From Fidelibacterota bacterium (GTDB lineage: Bacteria; Fidelibacterota; UBA8477; JABMPR01), in NCBI GenBank assembly GCA_016844955.1, contig JAERTH010000161.1:1-54529 (forward strand): 54,529 nucleotides of DNA, read 5' to 3'. How positions within the stretch are numbered: position 1 is the stretch's first letter; each line of letters opens with the position of its first letter. The notes beneath the pieces are model-generated. The model was not told the origin of the DNA. It ran no database searches and saw only the letters and a program-made list of their open reading frames with translations. Both the position numbers and the translations under genes were made by a program. This document shows positions 43,901-52,724 of this stretch, in pieces.

Positions 43901-45768
43901 TTATTATCCAGGTCAAATTTGGCAATGGGCTTCCATAAATAAGGACTTCCATAGGTATCCGTAATGTCCAGAGCCTCATTAAAGCCGAAATCTGTCGCGC
44001 GATAAATTGCATAGCCTTCGAAATCATTTCCGAAAAGAGGGTCTCTTGATTTTTCAGCGCTATCATCCCAATAGAGGGTTACACTTTGATCACCGGGAAT
44101 GGCTGTCAAGCGCGGCTTATTGGGCGGCTTAACAAAGCGGTAGCCAGCATCATAGATTTCCTGCATGATATCGGCTGTGGCGTATAGATCTCGGACATTG
44201 TGGGTGTTTTGCCAGAGGTCCTCACCGGTTGCTGCGTTGGAGTTATATCCAAACAACATGGCAATAGAAAATCGTCTGGTATCCTTGGGGGCCATTTTTA
44301 TGGGACCTGAGCTGTACATGAATATGTTGTCAGCCCGCTGCAGAAAATCACTGGTATCAATAGGCGCTGAAAGTCGGCTGGAATAATAGTAATCTTCAGT
44401 GCGAGTGGCTCGACTGTATATTTCTACCACAAAACCTGTCAAACCGATCTGATCGGCTTCATCCAGGTCTTTTTCATCAAAGTTGGGCTCACCCGGGTCA
44501 GGCATTCCATTGGATTCCGTTCCATCGGTATCTGGTCCGATGTACTGGGGATCATCAGGTCCAACTCCATCAGTTCCCAGGTCATCATTAATCGGTTCTC
44601 CTCTGTCCCATGCACCGTTGAGGTTCCAGTCTGTATAGACGGTCCAGTCGCCATCGTTATCAATGCCATCCTGCATGGATTCATCGACCATACCATCGTC
44701 ATCATTGTCTATCCCATCTCTGGGTTCACCCGGTGATTCCAGAAACTTATAACCAAAAAACCCCGGAATGGTAGTTCCAAATATGGGATCACCAATGGCA
44801 TTATCATCCCACCCATATACAATATCTATATAAGTGTCGAAATAGGCATCATCATCATTGTAATCATTGGAGCCACCAACGTGGGGGTCACCATACATAC
44901 CGAAGTACATGTTGTCTAGTGTATCTTCGCCAACATTCTGCAGCTCATAAACAAAAAAGATTACGTTTTGTGCCCTGGTGGCGATCCATTGATAACCTCG
45001 GGCTTCTACCTGAAGACCTAGGCCTCCACGGACAGTATCAATTGGGAAGGCAGGATAAAACTCATCATCCCTGAGCGAGTCTGACCAGCCCTGCTGAGGC
45101 CAATAGGTGTTATGGCTTTTGATATAATAGTCATCCATGACATAGTATGATTCCTGATCAGCAGTGGTGATACCTTGACCATATTCACCTGGCCACATAA
45201 AATCACCAAAGGCAGGATTATACCAGCCTGAGGGCCATGAGTCCGGCTTTAGATCACGATCTGTATCAATGGCATCGCTCATGGCGATTGAGGGCTGGAA
45301 GGGATCATTATATCCGGGTAATGGCTGCCAGTCGCCTGAATTATTTTCAAATCCGTTGGCTGAATAGCTAACGCCACCCAGTGTGAGGCCATCACTGACG
45401 ATGATATCGTCCTGGCCACCCCGTGTTTTAATTTTTGCTCCGGCAATAACACCAAATTCAAAGGCATATCCGCGACCTGAGCCAATGGGCCATTCCATGG
45501 AAGGTTCTGTACTTGGTTTTCCGATGGAACCGTAATTGTAAAATAAGGTACGTACCCGATTACCGTTATGGGTACCAGCCTTGCGGTCACTAAGTGCAGC
45601 GGCTTTGGACAGCTTGGCCTGCTTCTCCAGGGCGGCATGGTATTTAAGCCAGCCAACCTTGTCATTTTTGTCTTTAGGGGCCAGGATTTCATCGATGGTA
45701 TTTGCGCTCAGCACATTGGTTATCATAACAAAGGCTAAAACGATCAGGAGTATTTTCTTCATGTTCAA
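40963..45768 (-). CDS. Giant secreted propeller protein with T9SS-type C-terminus (copy 1)
   Basis: The 1601-residue paralogue of the protein at 31639 has the same order: signal peptide (ILLIVLAFVMITNVLSA), N-terminal module, calcium-loop-rich acidic part with 'DNDDDGMVDE', 'DWNLNGAWDRGEP' and 'GPDTDGTESNGMPDPGEPNF', FN3-like blocks, cysteine-bearing acidic module near residues 865-920, propeller repeats near 1140-1460 and a sorting domain ('VSVVPNPYVAAAIWEQKPYL ... VAYGVYIYHIETDN'). Its SD lies across the receptor stop, 6 bases away. Sequence differs from copy 2 over its whole length, so the duplication is old. Confidence 0.88.
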   Translation of the reverse strand: MNMKKILLIVLAFVMITNVLSANTIDEILAPKDKNDKVGWLKYHAALEKQAKLSKAAALSDRKAGTHNGNRVRTLFYNYGSIGKPSTEPSMEWPIGSGRGYAFEFGVIAGAKIKTRGGQDDIIVSDGLTLGGVSYSANGFENNSGDWQPLPGYNDPFQPSIAMSDAIDTDRDLKPDSWPSGWYNPAFGDFMWPGEYGQGITTADQESYYVMDDYYIKSHNTYWPQQGWSDSLRDDEFYPAFPIDTVRGGLGLQVEARGYQWIATRAQNVIFFVYELQNVGEDTLDNMYFGMYGDPHVGGSNDYNDDDAYFDTYIDIVYGWDDNAIGDPIFGTTIPGFFGYKFLESPGEPRDGIDNDDDGMVDESMQDGIDNDGDWTVYTDWNLNGAWDRGEPINDDLGTDGVGPDDPQYIGPDTDGTESNGMPDPGEPNFDEKDLDEADQIGLTGFVVEIYSRATRTEDYYYSSRLSAPIDTSDFLQRADNIFMYSSGPIKMAPKDTRRFSIAMLFGYNSNAATGEDLWQNTHNVRDLYATADIMQEIYDAGYRFVKPPNKPRLTAIPGDQSVTLYWDDSAEKSRDPLFGNDFEGYAIYRATDFGFNEALDITDTYGSPYLWKPIAKFDLDNNISGPHAIEQIKNSGLHYDMGSNTGLVHSFVDENLVNGMRYFYAICAYDSGSVTDTIPPTETAKTIQEDFSGNVLLDINTAVVTPQAPALGYVAPKVLPVDEDAITAGSGVISFEIIDPTLVPDGRTIEVRFEDSGMDLVDNDMDWESYTDANLSVYNSPHVDLLIEPTGDSTYYSSTTNDTLTMAAELDKTFEHNGQTWIIKAWLEGATQTGDTVIVSAADYAIGPTLSVWDPTADGSVFDDVGADGCSDGYENADGSCSDTLLAVVPGSDPHGDNWHPVTNPLGTEANGKPDTGEPDFDLTDFDELSRATQSFSVHDVTDPANEFPIMEDQVGLYGEDFNQISNGMQVFVYNDTLMINDELTAWHVGDSYWKPKAALYDKGTNTGVRMPLDYEISFYPEVVDTSLEINAFSKNGPALTYMVKDLHSGEILNVLASSDFDGIRPLRTQSISPAIYSDESKSGNVYGDDLRLTWEFTFTSPLDQVWSIFPAEDGVMVGTETSGLGIYNQETGGWKFYNETSSGGGLLNRNKIKDIIHYEGYYWIATQNGPSIFDGNVWYRNHTLETLFDEFKVDSEATLEDPDKTKSYGAAVAFDVDALGNLWIGTYDEGLVRVKTNQTYLTSFDDDIMVVDDSISTDLKSLSATGLNDMLIRGQHIWIATDKGVVSYNYANNTWQHYTKSDIGISNDDIYVVEELPESVGGGLAFGYKEGLFFMVGDTFAIAPDSLLPLTFRSNGQVNKVSKRVYSFHATDDEKLYVGASKGYSILDLSNVSDDFSSGLNSTAYFSSWGDSTIYSSSTIRAISFVGDIGYYGTEEGLEQQLGEYEWNSFGPQPGDVLHIRTRKEYSSLDVFQYNTTAAKADAVDRASDLDRVSVVPNPYVAAAIWEQKPYLTSGRGERKIHFINLPTECTIRIYTMTGELVRKLEHYSPSSNPDKTLFDGAESWDLLNLDNLEVAYGVYIYHIETDNAETIGKFAVIK

Positions 45769-45774
45769 ACCTTC

Positions 45775-48700
45775 CTAGAAACTGGTTGAGAAACCGATAC
45801 GGAACTGACGGGGACTACTAAAGTAAGTTGGTCTTGTCAACCAGTCGGCAAGAGAATGTCGCCCCTGTATATGACTGTTGTCAGGTGTATAGGTTGGTAT
45901 AAGTGAATAGGTAGCACGGCCTGTATCAGAGAAAACACTTCTCTCATTTTGGATGTTCAGTGCATTGTATATTTTAGCAAAGACCGTCCAGTGTATACCC
46001 ATAAATTCAACATCTTTGTGCATATTTATATCCACATTGAAGTAATCAGGTTTGCGATCGGAATTAGCTTCGTCCAGTGTGCTTCCCTGATAGGTGGGTG
46101 TATAGGGCAGTCCTGAGCCATATTTGGTAAGCAAAGAGATACCCCATTTACGTGGCTGTGAAAGGGAGACATTTACATTGACGGTATGGGTTTGGTCCCA
46201 ATCAAGAGGAATCACCTGTTTAACAACTTCGGCAGGTGGATCGCTTTGGTTGGCATAGAAAAGTGCCAGCGGACTGGATGCATTTCCCTGAGCCACCAGA
46301 TAGGTATAGTCAGCAGAAGCTGAGAGTAATCCGGTTCTCCGTTTATTTATGGAAAATGTGATACCGCGGCTATCCCCATAGTCACGATTCGAATAGACCA
46401 CATAATCTACCGTATTGTACATCTCGAATTGATCTGAGCTCAAGAGGCCTGCAAAGTCCTTATAAAAGGCAATGACCTCCACCCCCAAATCAGCGGTTAA
46501 TTCTTGCTGTAATCCAATTTCATAAGTAACGGTTTTCTGGGGTTTCAGGTTGGCATTTCCCAGTGTCGACTCAAAGCTTTCATTGCTGATTTCCATTTCA
46601 GGATTTGAGTAGAGGTATGAGAAAGTTGGGATTTGAAAGAAATGACCATAACTAAAATGAATGATACCCTTGTCTGTAATGGGATATGCTACACCAAAGC
46701 GGGGTGAAAACTGATGAACTGTTTCTGCGTTCTCATAAAAGTCATTATAGTCCTTCCACTCTGTACTATCACCGGCGAGAATATCCAGGACTTCAACATC
46801 CCCTATAACTTCCGTTTCTCTTTGAAAAAGTGTGTCCCAGGTGGCTGTTTCAGCGTCAAAACGCCTGTAAAGCCAATATTTTGGATTCTGGGGATCACGA
46901 TAATCACTGGGGACAAAGTAGTTGGGATCAAAATAGTCATATCGTAAACCTATATTCACGATCATATCAGTTAACTCAATTTTATCCTGTAGGTAGAAAT
47001 AACCTTCACGCGGGGACCGATTGTCCAGTGACAGTTTTGATACAGCATCAGTCAACCAGTTGTCGTATGAGTCATTGGCCAGACTGGATTCAGTATCAAA
47101 AATGGTAGGAATCCAATCCTGAGTTTTTGACACGACCACGGAATATCCTGTATAGTCCATGGTGTGCATTTTAAATCCAGCGCCTGTTTTAATCTGATGT
47201 GAGTTATTTATCTGCCAGGTAAGATCTCCACTTACCAGGTAGGTACGATTGATTCTTTCAGCAAAACCATGGGAGTGTCCCCCACCAAGATACTCGTTGG
47301 TAGGCTGTTCATTGATGTTACCGGGTAGGAAATATGCTTTTTTCAAATCATTGACCACAAAATCTACTGTGGCACCGGTAATCAGGTTTTCCAACACTGG
47401 ATCTCCCAGATAGAATTCGAATTGTTCAGCAAGATATTCTTCATCAGTGTTGGTGAGATCGAATGTTTGATCTCCAAAATAATAGGTATGCCCATTAAAC
47501 ACCACACTATCGACATAAAAGAGGGTGATCGTACTTTTCAGGATAAGCAAAGAATCACTGACATTACCATAGAAGCTCCCCATCCCTAATCCGGTGGGAT
47601 CAGTGGCTGCGCTACTAAAAAATGAGCTCAACGCTTGCAAGTTGTTAAAAGAAACGCTTTTTTCTTCACTTAACTCATCTGGGTCTACATCAATATAAGC
47701 AGTTTTGGCCGTGGTCTGATAGATTGACCCTTTAATATTGTAGAACATGCTTTCATTGATTGAGTGGCGTAAGTCAAGAATTAAAGACGTTGATGTGTTG
47801 TTATTGGTGGGTCGTCCATCAGGATTGTATTTATAGTCACGATCATAACCTATGGATTGTGACGCGTTGTGAATGATACTCGTGTTCAGTTTTAATTTGG
47901 GATTGATTTTCCAGGTCAGCTTTAACATTCCGTTATAACGGGTTGATGTGTTCAGACGCACCACACTGGAATCGCCACTTGCCCCACTATCCCACATGTT
48001 GTTGCCATTAAAATCGATATATGGCTCACCGTCCAGTACACCATTGTGGTTTAAATCATTGAAGGGGTCACCATTCAAGATACCATCATTGTTGAGGTCA
48101 ATAAATTCCCAGTCTTCAGGGTCTATTTGACCATTTCCGTTAAAATCATAGGCATGGGTATAGCGGCCATCACCATTGACATCCCTGAAGGGCTCTCCAG
48201 GTGTGAATGAACCATTTCCGTCGAAGTCAAAATAGGATTCGCTACCGGGTTCAAGTTTTCCATCGCCATTCAAATCGGTAAAGGGTTCAGCAAAATTTAA
48301 TAATCCAGCTCGTCCCCAGGGTGAATCCCTGAGTTCCTCAACGGCTTTAGAGGTGAGATAATTGACATCATTGGGCATATGTTCTCTCACACCCCGATAC
48401 AGACCTCCATAGTCGTAATAGCGACCACTGGCAAAGAAGGTCAAGTTTTTCCCGAATCCCGGTACAGGACCAGAAAGACTGGCATCAATATTTTTAATAT
48501 TCATGATATCAAACTGGTCACCATACTCAAAGAATTCAGTATCCTCGGTATAATAGTCACCCAGATAAGCACTGATATTTCCAGTATATTTCTGACCGCC
48601 CTCTTTGGTAACGATATTGATAATACCAGACATGGCCTGGCCATATTCAGCATTAAAGGTCCCACTAAGAATCTGCAATTCCTGTACAGCACTATTCTCT

Positions 48701-49305
48701 AGGCCTACTCCCAGTCCACCAGAGGAGAGATTGGTAACAGGGACTCCATCAATCATATAGGTAACTTCACTGGATCGTCCACCGCGAATGTGGATGGAGC
48801 CATCTGCTTCGGCAATGATTCCTGCTTTGGTAGTGATAATTCCAGCTAGAGATTCCACTGGCATTTCCTTGATCTCATCTGCACTGACAATAGCTCGTCC
48901 TGATGTCAAGTCCTTCTGTACCATGGGACGCTCGGCAACAACAATCACCTCCTGGTCAGATTCGAGGACTTTTACCGTCATATTAAAATTGACTTCAGTG
49001 GTAAGATCGCCACGGACAGAAACATCTGTCACAATCATGGTATTGTACCCAATCATGCCTGCACGAACAGAATAATTGTCAATTGGAACGTTAATTATGT
49101 AGTAAACACCATCCATATCAGTGGATGCCCCCATTCCAGTGTTCTCAATAATCACATTAACGCCCGGTAGACCGACACCAGTTTCATCATCGGTAACCCG
49201 TCCAGAAACTTTTCCTGTGGTTCCACCAAATAAACTTGCCATTAGTAGTGAGAAAAATAATAATTTATACATCATTTTGGAATGATTCACAAACGCTGAA
49301 TTCAT
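45775..49305 (-). CDS. TonB-dependent receptor with EF-hand-like ladder (copy 1)
   Basis: This ~1176-residue outer-membrane receptor has a signal peptide, a CarboxypepD_reg-like domain (GRVTDDETGVGLPGVNV), a plug ('GIITTKAGIIAEADGSIHIRGGRSSEVTYMIDGVP' and 'ILSGTFNAEYGQAMSGIINIVTK') and a barrel ending in Phe (PRQFRIGFSTSF). An insertion at residues ~338-438 carries seven consecutive D-x-[ND]-x-[DN]-G calcium-type loops (DLNGDGKLE, DFDGNGSFT, DVNGDGRYT and so on), so ligand loops probably bind Ca2+. The ATG at 49305 has GGAG five bases upstream; the frame stays open to 49392 but those residues do not look like a signal peptide. A divergent gene begins 282 bases away. Confidence 0.9.
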   Translation of the reverse strand: MNSAFVNHSKMMYKLLFFSLLMASLFGGTTGKVSGRVTDDETGVGLPGVNVIIENTGMGASTDMDGVYYIINVPIDNYSVRAGMIGYNTMIVTDVSVRGDLTTEVNFNMTVKVLESDQEVIVVAERPMVQKDLTSGRAIVSADEIKEMPVESLAGIITTKAGIIAEADGSIHIRGGRSSEVTYMIDGVPVTNLSSGGLGVGLENSAVQELQILSGTFNAEYGQAMSGIINIVTKEGGQKYTGNISAYLGDYYTEDTEFFEYGDQFDIMNIKNIDASLSGPVPGFGKNLTFFASGRYYDYGGLYRGVREHMPNDVNYLTSKAVEELRDSPWGRAGLLNFAEPFTDLNGDGKLEPGSESYFDFDGNGSFTPGEPFRDVNGDGRYTHAYDFNGNGQIDPEDWEFIDLNNDGILNGDPFNDLNHNGVLDGEPYIDFNGNNMWDSGASGDSSVVRLNTSTRYNGMLKLTWKINPKLKLNTSIIHNASQSIGYDRDYKYNPDGRPTNNNTSTSLILDLRHSINESMFYNIKGSIYQTTAKTAYIDVDPDELSEEKSVSFNNLQALSSFFSSAATDPTGLGMGSFYGNVSDSLLILKSTITLFYVDSVVFNGHTYYFGDQTFDLTNTDEEYLAEQFEFYLGDPVLENLITGATVDFVVNDLKKAYFLPGNINEQPTNEYLGGGHSHGFAERINRTYLVSGDLTWQINNSHQIKTGAGFKMHTMDYTGYSVVVSKTQDWIPTIFDTESSLANDSYDNWLTDAVSKLSLDNRSPREGYFYLQDKIELTDMIVNIGLRYDYFDPNYFVPSDYRDPQNPKYWLYRRFDAETATWDTLFQRETEVIGDVEVLDILAGDSTEWKDYNDFYENAETVHQFSPRFGVAYPITDKGIIHFSYGHFFQIPTFSYLYSNPEMEISNESFESTLGNANLKPQKTVTYEIGLQQELTADLGVEVIAFYKDFAGLLSSDQFEMYNTVDYVVYSNRDYGDSRGITFSINKRRTGLLSASADYTYLVAQGNASSPLALFYANQSDPPAEVVKQVIPLDWDQTHTVNVNVSLSQPRKWGISLLTKYGSGLPYTPTYQGSTLDEANSDRKPDYFNVDINMHKDVEFMGIHWTVFAKIYNALNIQNERSVFSDTGRATYSLIPTYTPDNSHIQGRHSLADWLTRPTYFSSPRQFRIGFSTSF

Positions 49306-49532
49306 ATACTCTCCGTACTTCCTATTCCCGTTAGTGCAAATAAAGAAATCTAATTCACTATTATAGCCGGAACCCCGAGGCAAGTCAACCATCTTAGTTA
49401 GTTAATCAGATGTTATTAACTAACTGCCAGTTTTCACGCCTTTTTCCTTGTTATTGAATGGGTCACTCTATAGATTTGAAGCACTTTAGAAAAGGATGAT
49501 ACATTATTAGGTAGCCCCAGAAGGATAATCTA

Positions 49533-49561
49533 TTATGTATCACTTTTTTGTAGAGTATAAT
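49533..49561 (+). promoter_or_regulatory. Candidate promoter of the FG-GAP protein gene
   Basis: A perfect TATAAT (49556-49561) lies 26 bases before the start codon, with a weak TTATGT 17 bases upstream of it. The 282-base gap between the divergent receptor and this gene (49306-49587) otherwise holds no gene that I can see. Confidence 0.4.
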
Positions 49562-49587
49562 AAGACCAATTAACTAAGGAGGACAAA

Positions 49588-52452
49588 ATGGGAAAAAATT
49601 TACCAAAATGGTCAATTGCCCTATTGCTGTTTGCTGTTACAATCTTTGCCGTAGCTGGTGAGAATGGCGTGAACAGTTACACAATGGGTTGGGGTGAGAC
49701 ACACCCAACTTCAACTGATGTCTTTTATGGAGCATCAGGACCTTTTGATTATGACAATGATGGCTATCCTGAGGTAGTCACATATTCTGATGAAGGTGGA
49801 CTGACTCTGCATATGTATGAGAATGTCATGAATGATGAATGGACTGAAGTCTGGACCTACAACATTACAGAGATTGGTGATAGCCGCGATATCTGTGAAT
49901 CAGAAGTTGATGTAGATGGTGATGGTCTTTCTGAATTGCTGGTTGGTGGTCACGCTGGTACTGACTACCCCGCTTCTCTTTTCATCTTCGAAGTTGATAC
50001 TGCTTTTACAAATGCAGACTCAATGGTATTGAATCTGGTTGCATCTGTTAATCCTACTGAAGAAGCGCAAATCACAAATGATGATGGCCTCTACCCAACT
50101 TCAACCAGATCCGTAATGGCCACGGACCTTGATTCTGATGGAATCGAAGAAATCGTACTTTATGATGGTGGTACTGCAAGTGTGATTGTTATGTCACTTG
50201 ATACCCTGTCATCATTTGAATTCCCAAGCTGGAATGTTGAATTTACAGACGGCAGTTTCTGCTGTTCCGTATACAGTGAAGCATTGGTTGGCGATTTTGA
50301 TGGCAATGGTACCAACAACTTTGCTATGATCGAGTGGGATTTTAATGGAATCAGCTTTTTTGACGTTGTTGATGTTGATGAATATGAACTGATCTATTTC
50401 AGTGATAATATTACTGAATATGATGGTGGATCCAAGCGTTCACAGGATGCTGCTGACATTGATGGTGATGGCGACATTGAGATCATTTTAGCCTCCACGT
50501 ATGGCACGGTATTGCTGTATGATCCAGGTGAAGATCTATTTGATTTCGATAAAACAACTGATGTCTACACAATCCTTGATTATTCAGATATGGTGTCCTT
50601 CCGTGGTGCCAAACTTGGTAACACCGATATCTGGCATGGTACTGCTGATGGTGCTGACTATGTTATTACCACTGACTCAACATTAATCATTGATCTTGAA
50701 TATGACGGCATGGGCGATGTATTCAGTGCAGCTTCCTGGACAGCTTACTCTATCGAGAGCGATATGTCTGATGATGCCTGGACTGATGTCGTGCTTAGTG
50801 ATTTCGACTATGATGGTCTGGATGAGATTTTTGCAGTAACTACCAGTTCCCCAACTGTTCAGATTTTTGAACATGATGGTTGGAATAACTCACCACTTGT
50901 TGGTGTACATGCCTACGTTTCTGATACACTTACCACTCCAGGTTGGCAGACACGTGGTGTCGCAGCCGGTAGTGATATTGATCAGGACGGCCGCCAGGAA
51001 GTTATTATTACTGACTATGGCATTAGTGGTGTCCACGTATATGAAGTAGCTGGTGACAATACTCTTGAATGGATGGTTTCATTAGCAGACGATTCTTCAG
51101 ATGGTTCTTCCACACCTCGCCATTGTATCGTTTCCGATATGGATGGCAATGGTCAAGAAGAAATCAGCTGGATTCAGCACTATACACCTGGTGTTGGCTA
51201 TAGTGGTATTTTGGCCTGGGAATGGGATGGCGTTGTAGGTAGTGATAATTACACAATGTACTCCATGCCTATCACCATCGCCTCTGATGGATCTGAGTTG
51301 GATCGCTACTACGGCGACCGCATGTTAAATGTTGGTGACCCTGATCAGGATGGCCAGCAGGAACTGCTTATTTCCAACAATGGTAGCAACAACCTTTATG
51401 ATATCTTCATGATTGCTCATGTTGAGAATACATTTGAAAGTGGTTTTTACACACTGGTATCAGAGTATGAAATTGATCAGACTTCTGATGCTTTTGGTGG
51501 ATCACCCGGTTATGGACAGGCCAATGTGACTGATCTTGATGGTGATGGCGACCTGGAAGTATGTTTCTTTGCATGGGATCACCTAACATTGCTGGTTGTA
51601 GAAGCATTGGGTGAAAATGATTATGAACTACAGACCTCATATATGGTCGATTCCGCCCGTACTGATAAAGCAGTATATGGTACCACCTTTGTCACTGACA
51701 TGGATGGTGACGGCGCAGATGAGATCTACGGTGGTGCATATTCTGGTGCCAGATGGGTCTGGGGAATTACTGCTGGAGCTGACGGTGACGCAGCTGATAT
51801 CAGTTTTGAAAACGGTAGCATTGAAATCATTTCCGATTTTGGTGGAGACTGGGATCTTACTGGTGGTGATGGCGATGGTGATGGCGTAGACGAACTCTAT
51901 ACCATTGGTTATACACATGGCCGCATCTACGAATGGGACTATAATGGTGCCGGTTGGGACATGAATATTGTCGCCAACTGGGAATATACCATGGGTGGTT
52001 TCCCAATTGATTTCGCCGATGACCTTGATGGTGACGGATATCCAGAACTTGTTTCTGGCTACCTCGAACCTCCTTTCAGTGGTGGAAACGATTTGGGTAT
52101 TGTCTTCTCCGTTGCTGAACTCCGTGGACTTACCGGCGTAAGCGAAGAGTGGACTGTCATTACTCCCAATGATTTCAAACTCGGTAACGCCTATCCGAAC
52201 CCCTTCAACCCAAGCACAACTATCGATTTCACACTTCCATTGGCAAAAGACAATGTGAATGTGATTGTTTATAACATGCTGGGACAAGAAGTTGTTCGTC
52301 TGGCTGATAACGCTTCCTACGGTCCTGGTACACACAGTGTTACCTGGAATAGCTTGAATGCAAATGGCACACCTGCAGCAGCTGGTGTCTATATCTACGA
52401 GCTCCGTTCTGGAAATGTTTCCAAAACTGCAAAGATGACCCTCATCAAATAA
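49588..52452 (+). CDS. Secreted FG-GAP/VCBS-repeat protein with T9SS-type sorting domain
   Basis: The 954-residue protein has a signal peptide (WSIALLLFAVTIFAVAGENG). About a dozen FG-GAP/VCBS-type repeats follow with calcium-binding D-x-D-G-D loops ('DIDGDGDIEIILAS', 'DLDGDGDLEVCFF', 'DMDGDGADEIYGG'), as in integrin-like propellers. A C-terminal FlgD-like sorting domain completes it ('GNAYPNPFNPSTTIDF', ending 'YIYELRSGNVSKTAKMTLIK'). The ribosome site is ideal (AAGGAGG). It is the first plus-strand gene and sits alone with its own terminator. The phenotype of a strongly expressed surface protein (adhesion, S-layer-like or binding) fits, but no specific role can be named. Acidic, glycine-rich composition suggests extracellular calcium use. 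Confidence 0.9.
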   Translation: MGKNLPKWSIALLLFAVTIFAVAGENGVNSYTMGWGETHPTSTDVFYGASGPFDYDNDGYPEVVTYSDEGGLTLHMYENVMNDEWTEVWTYNITEIGDSRDICESEVDVDGDGLSELLVGGHAGTDYPASLFIFEVDTAFTNADSMVLNLVASVNPTEEAQITNDDGLYPTSTRSVMATDLDSDGIEEIVLYDGGTASVIVMSLDTLSSFEFPSWNVEFTDGSFCCSVYSEALVGDFDGNGTNNFAMIEWDFNGISFFDVVDVDEYELIYFSDNITEYDGGSKRSQDAADIDGDGDIEIILASTYGTVLLYDPGEDLFDFDKTTDVYTILDYSDMVSFRGAKLGNTDIWHGTADGADYVITTDSTLIIDLEYDGMGDVFSAASWTAYSIESDMSDDAWTDVVLSDFDYDGLDEIFAVTTSSPTVQIFEHDGWNNSPLVGVHAYVSDTLTTPGWQTRGVAAGSDIDQDGRQEVIITDYGISGVHVYEVAGDNTLEWMVSLADDSSDGSSTPRHCIVSDMDGNGQEEISWIQHYTPGVGYSGILAWEWDGVVGSDNYTMYSMPITIASDGSELDRYYGDRMLNVGDPDQDGQQELLISNNGSNNLYDIFMIAHVENTFESGFYTLVSEYEIDQTSDAFGGSPGYGQANVTDLDGDGDLEVCFFAWDHLTLLVVEALGENDYELQTSYMVDSARTDKAVYGTTFVTDMDGDGADEIYGGAYSGARWVWGITAGADGDAADISFENGSIEIISDFGGDWDLTGGDGDGDGVDELYTIGYTHGRIYEWDYNGAGWDMNIVANWEYTMGGFPIDFADDLDGDGYPELVSGYLEPPFSGGNDLGIVFSVAELRGLTGVSEEWTVITPNDFKLGNAYPNPFNPSTTIDFTLPLAKDNVNVIVYNMLGQEVVRLADNASYGPGTHSVTWNSLNANGTPAAAGVYIYELRSGNVSKTAKMTLIK

Positions 52453-52475
52453 GACGAGCGTTAATCTTTTCTTTT

Positions 52476-52507
52476 AAAAAGGCCTCCTTCGGGAGGCCTT
52501 TTTTTTG
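52476..52507 (+). terminator. Strong Rho-independent terminator
   Basis: GGCCTCC (52481-52487), the loop TTCG, and GGAGGCC (52492-52498) form a perfect 7-bp hairpin followed by eight T residues. It ends the FG-GAP gene 24 bases after the stop. Confidence 0.95.
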
Positions 52508-52527
52508 TCCCGTCCAAAACACGGCAA

Positions 52528-52563
52528 GTCATTCTGAATGCGCGTAGCAAATGAAGAATCTTG
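52528..52563. repeat. Intergenic repeat-like sequence
   Basis: This stretch has the form 'gtcattctgaatg ... gaagaatctt', which resembles dispersed intergenic repeats of many FCB genomes. It lies in a 272-base gap (52453-52724) that has the terminator at its left side and no gene that I can see. Confidence 0.35.
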
Positions 52564-52724
52564 ATCCCAACCAATCAATACTCTTTCTGAAAATTCTACA
52601 TCTGACCATTTATTTAAATATTGAAAACCATCTTTTCTTACATCTCCCATTCTTTGGCCTTGATGGATAATACTCAACTGATTAGACTAGTGGAAGTAAT
52701 AGCCTAAATGAAAGGAAATGAGCC

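Noticed and set aside
51637..52335. Minus-strand 232-residue open frame inside the FG-GAP gene
   Set aside because: It lacks a ribosome site and family features, and the plus-strand gene has clear repeats, signal peptide and sorting domain over the same bases.
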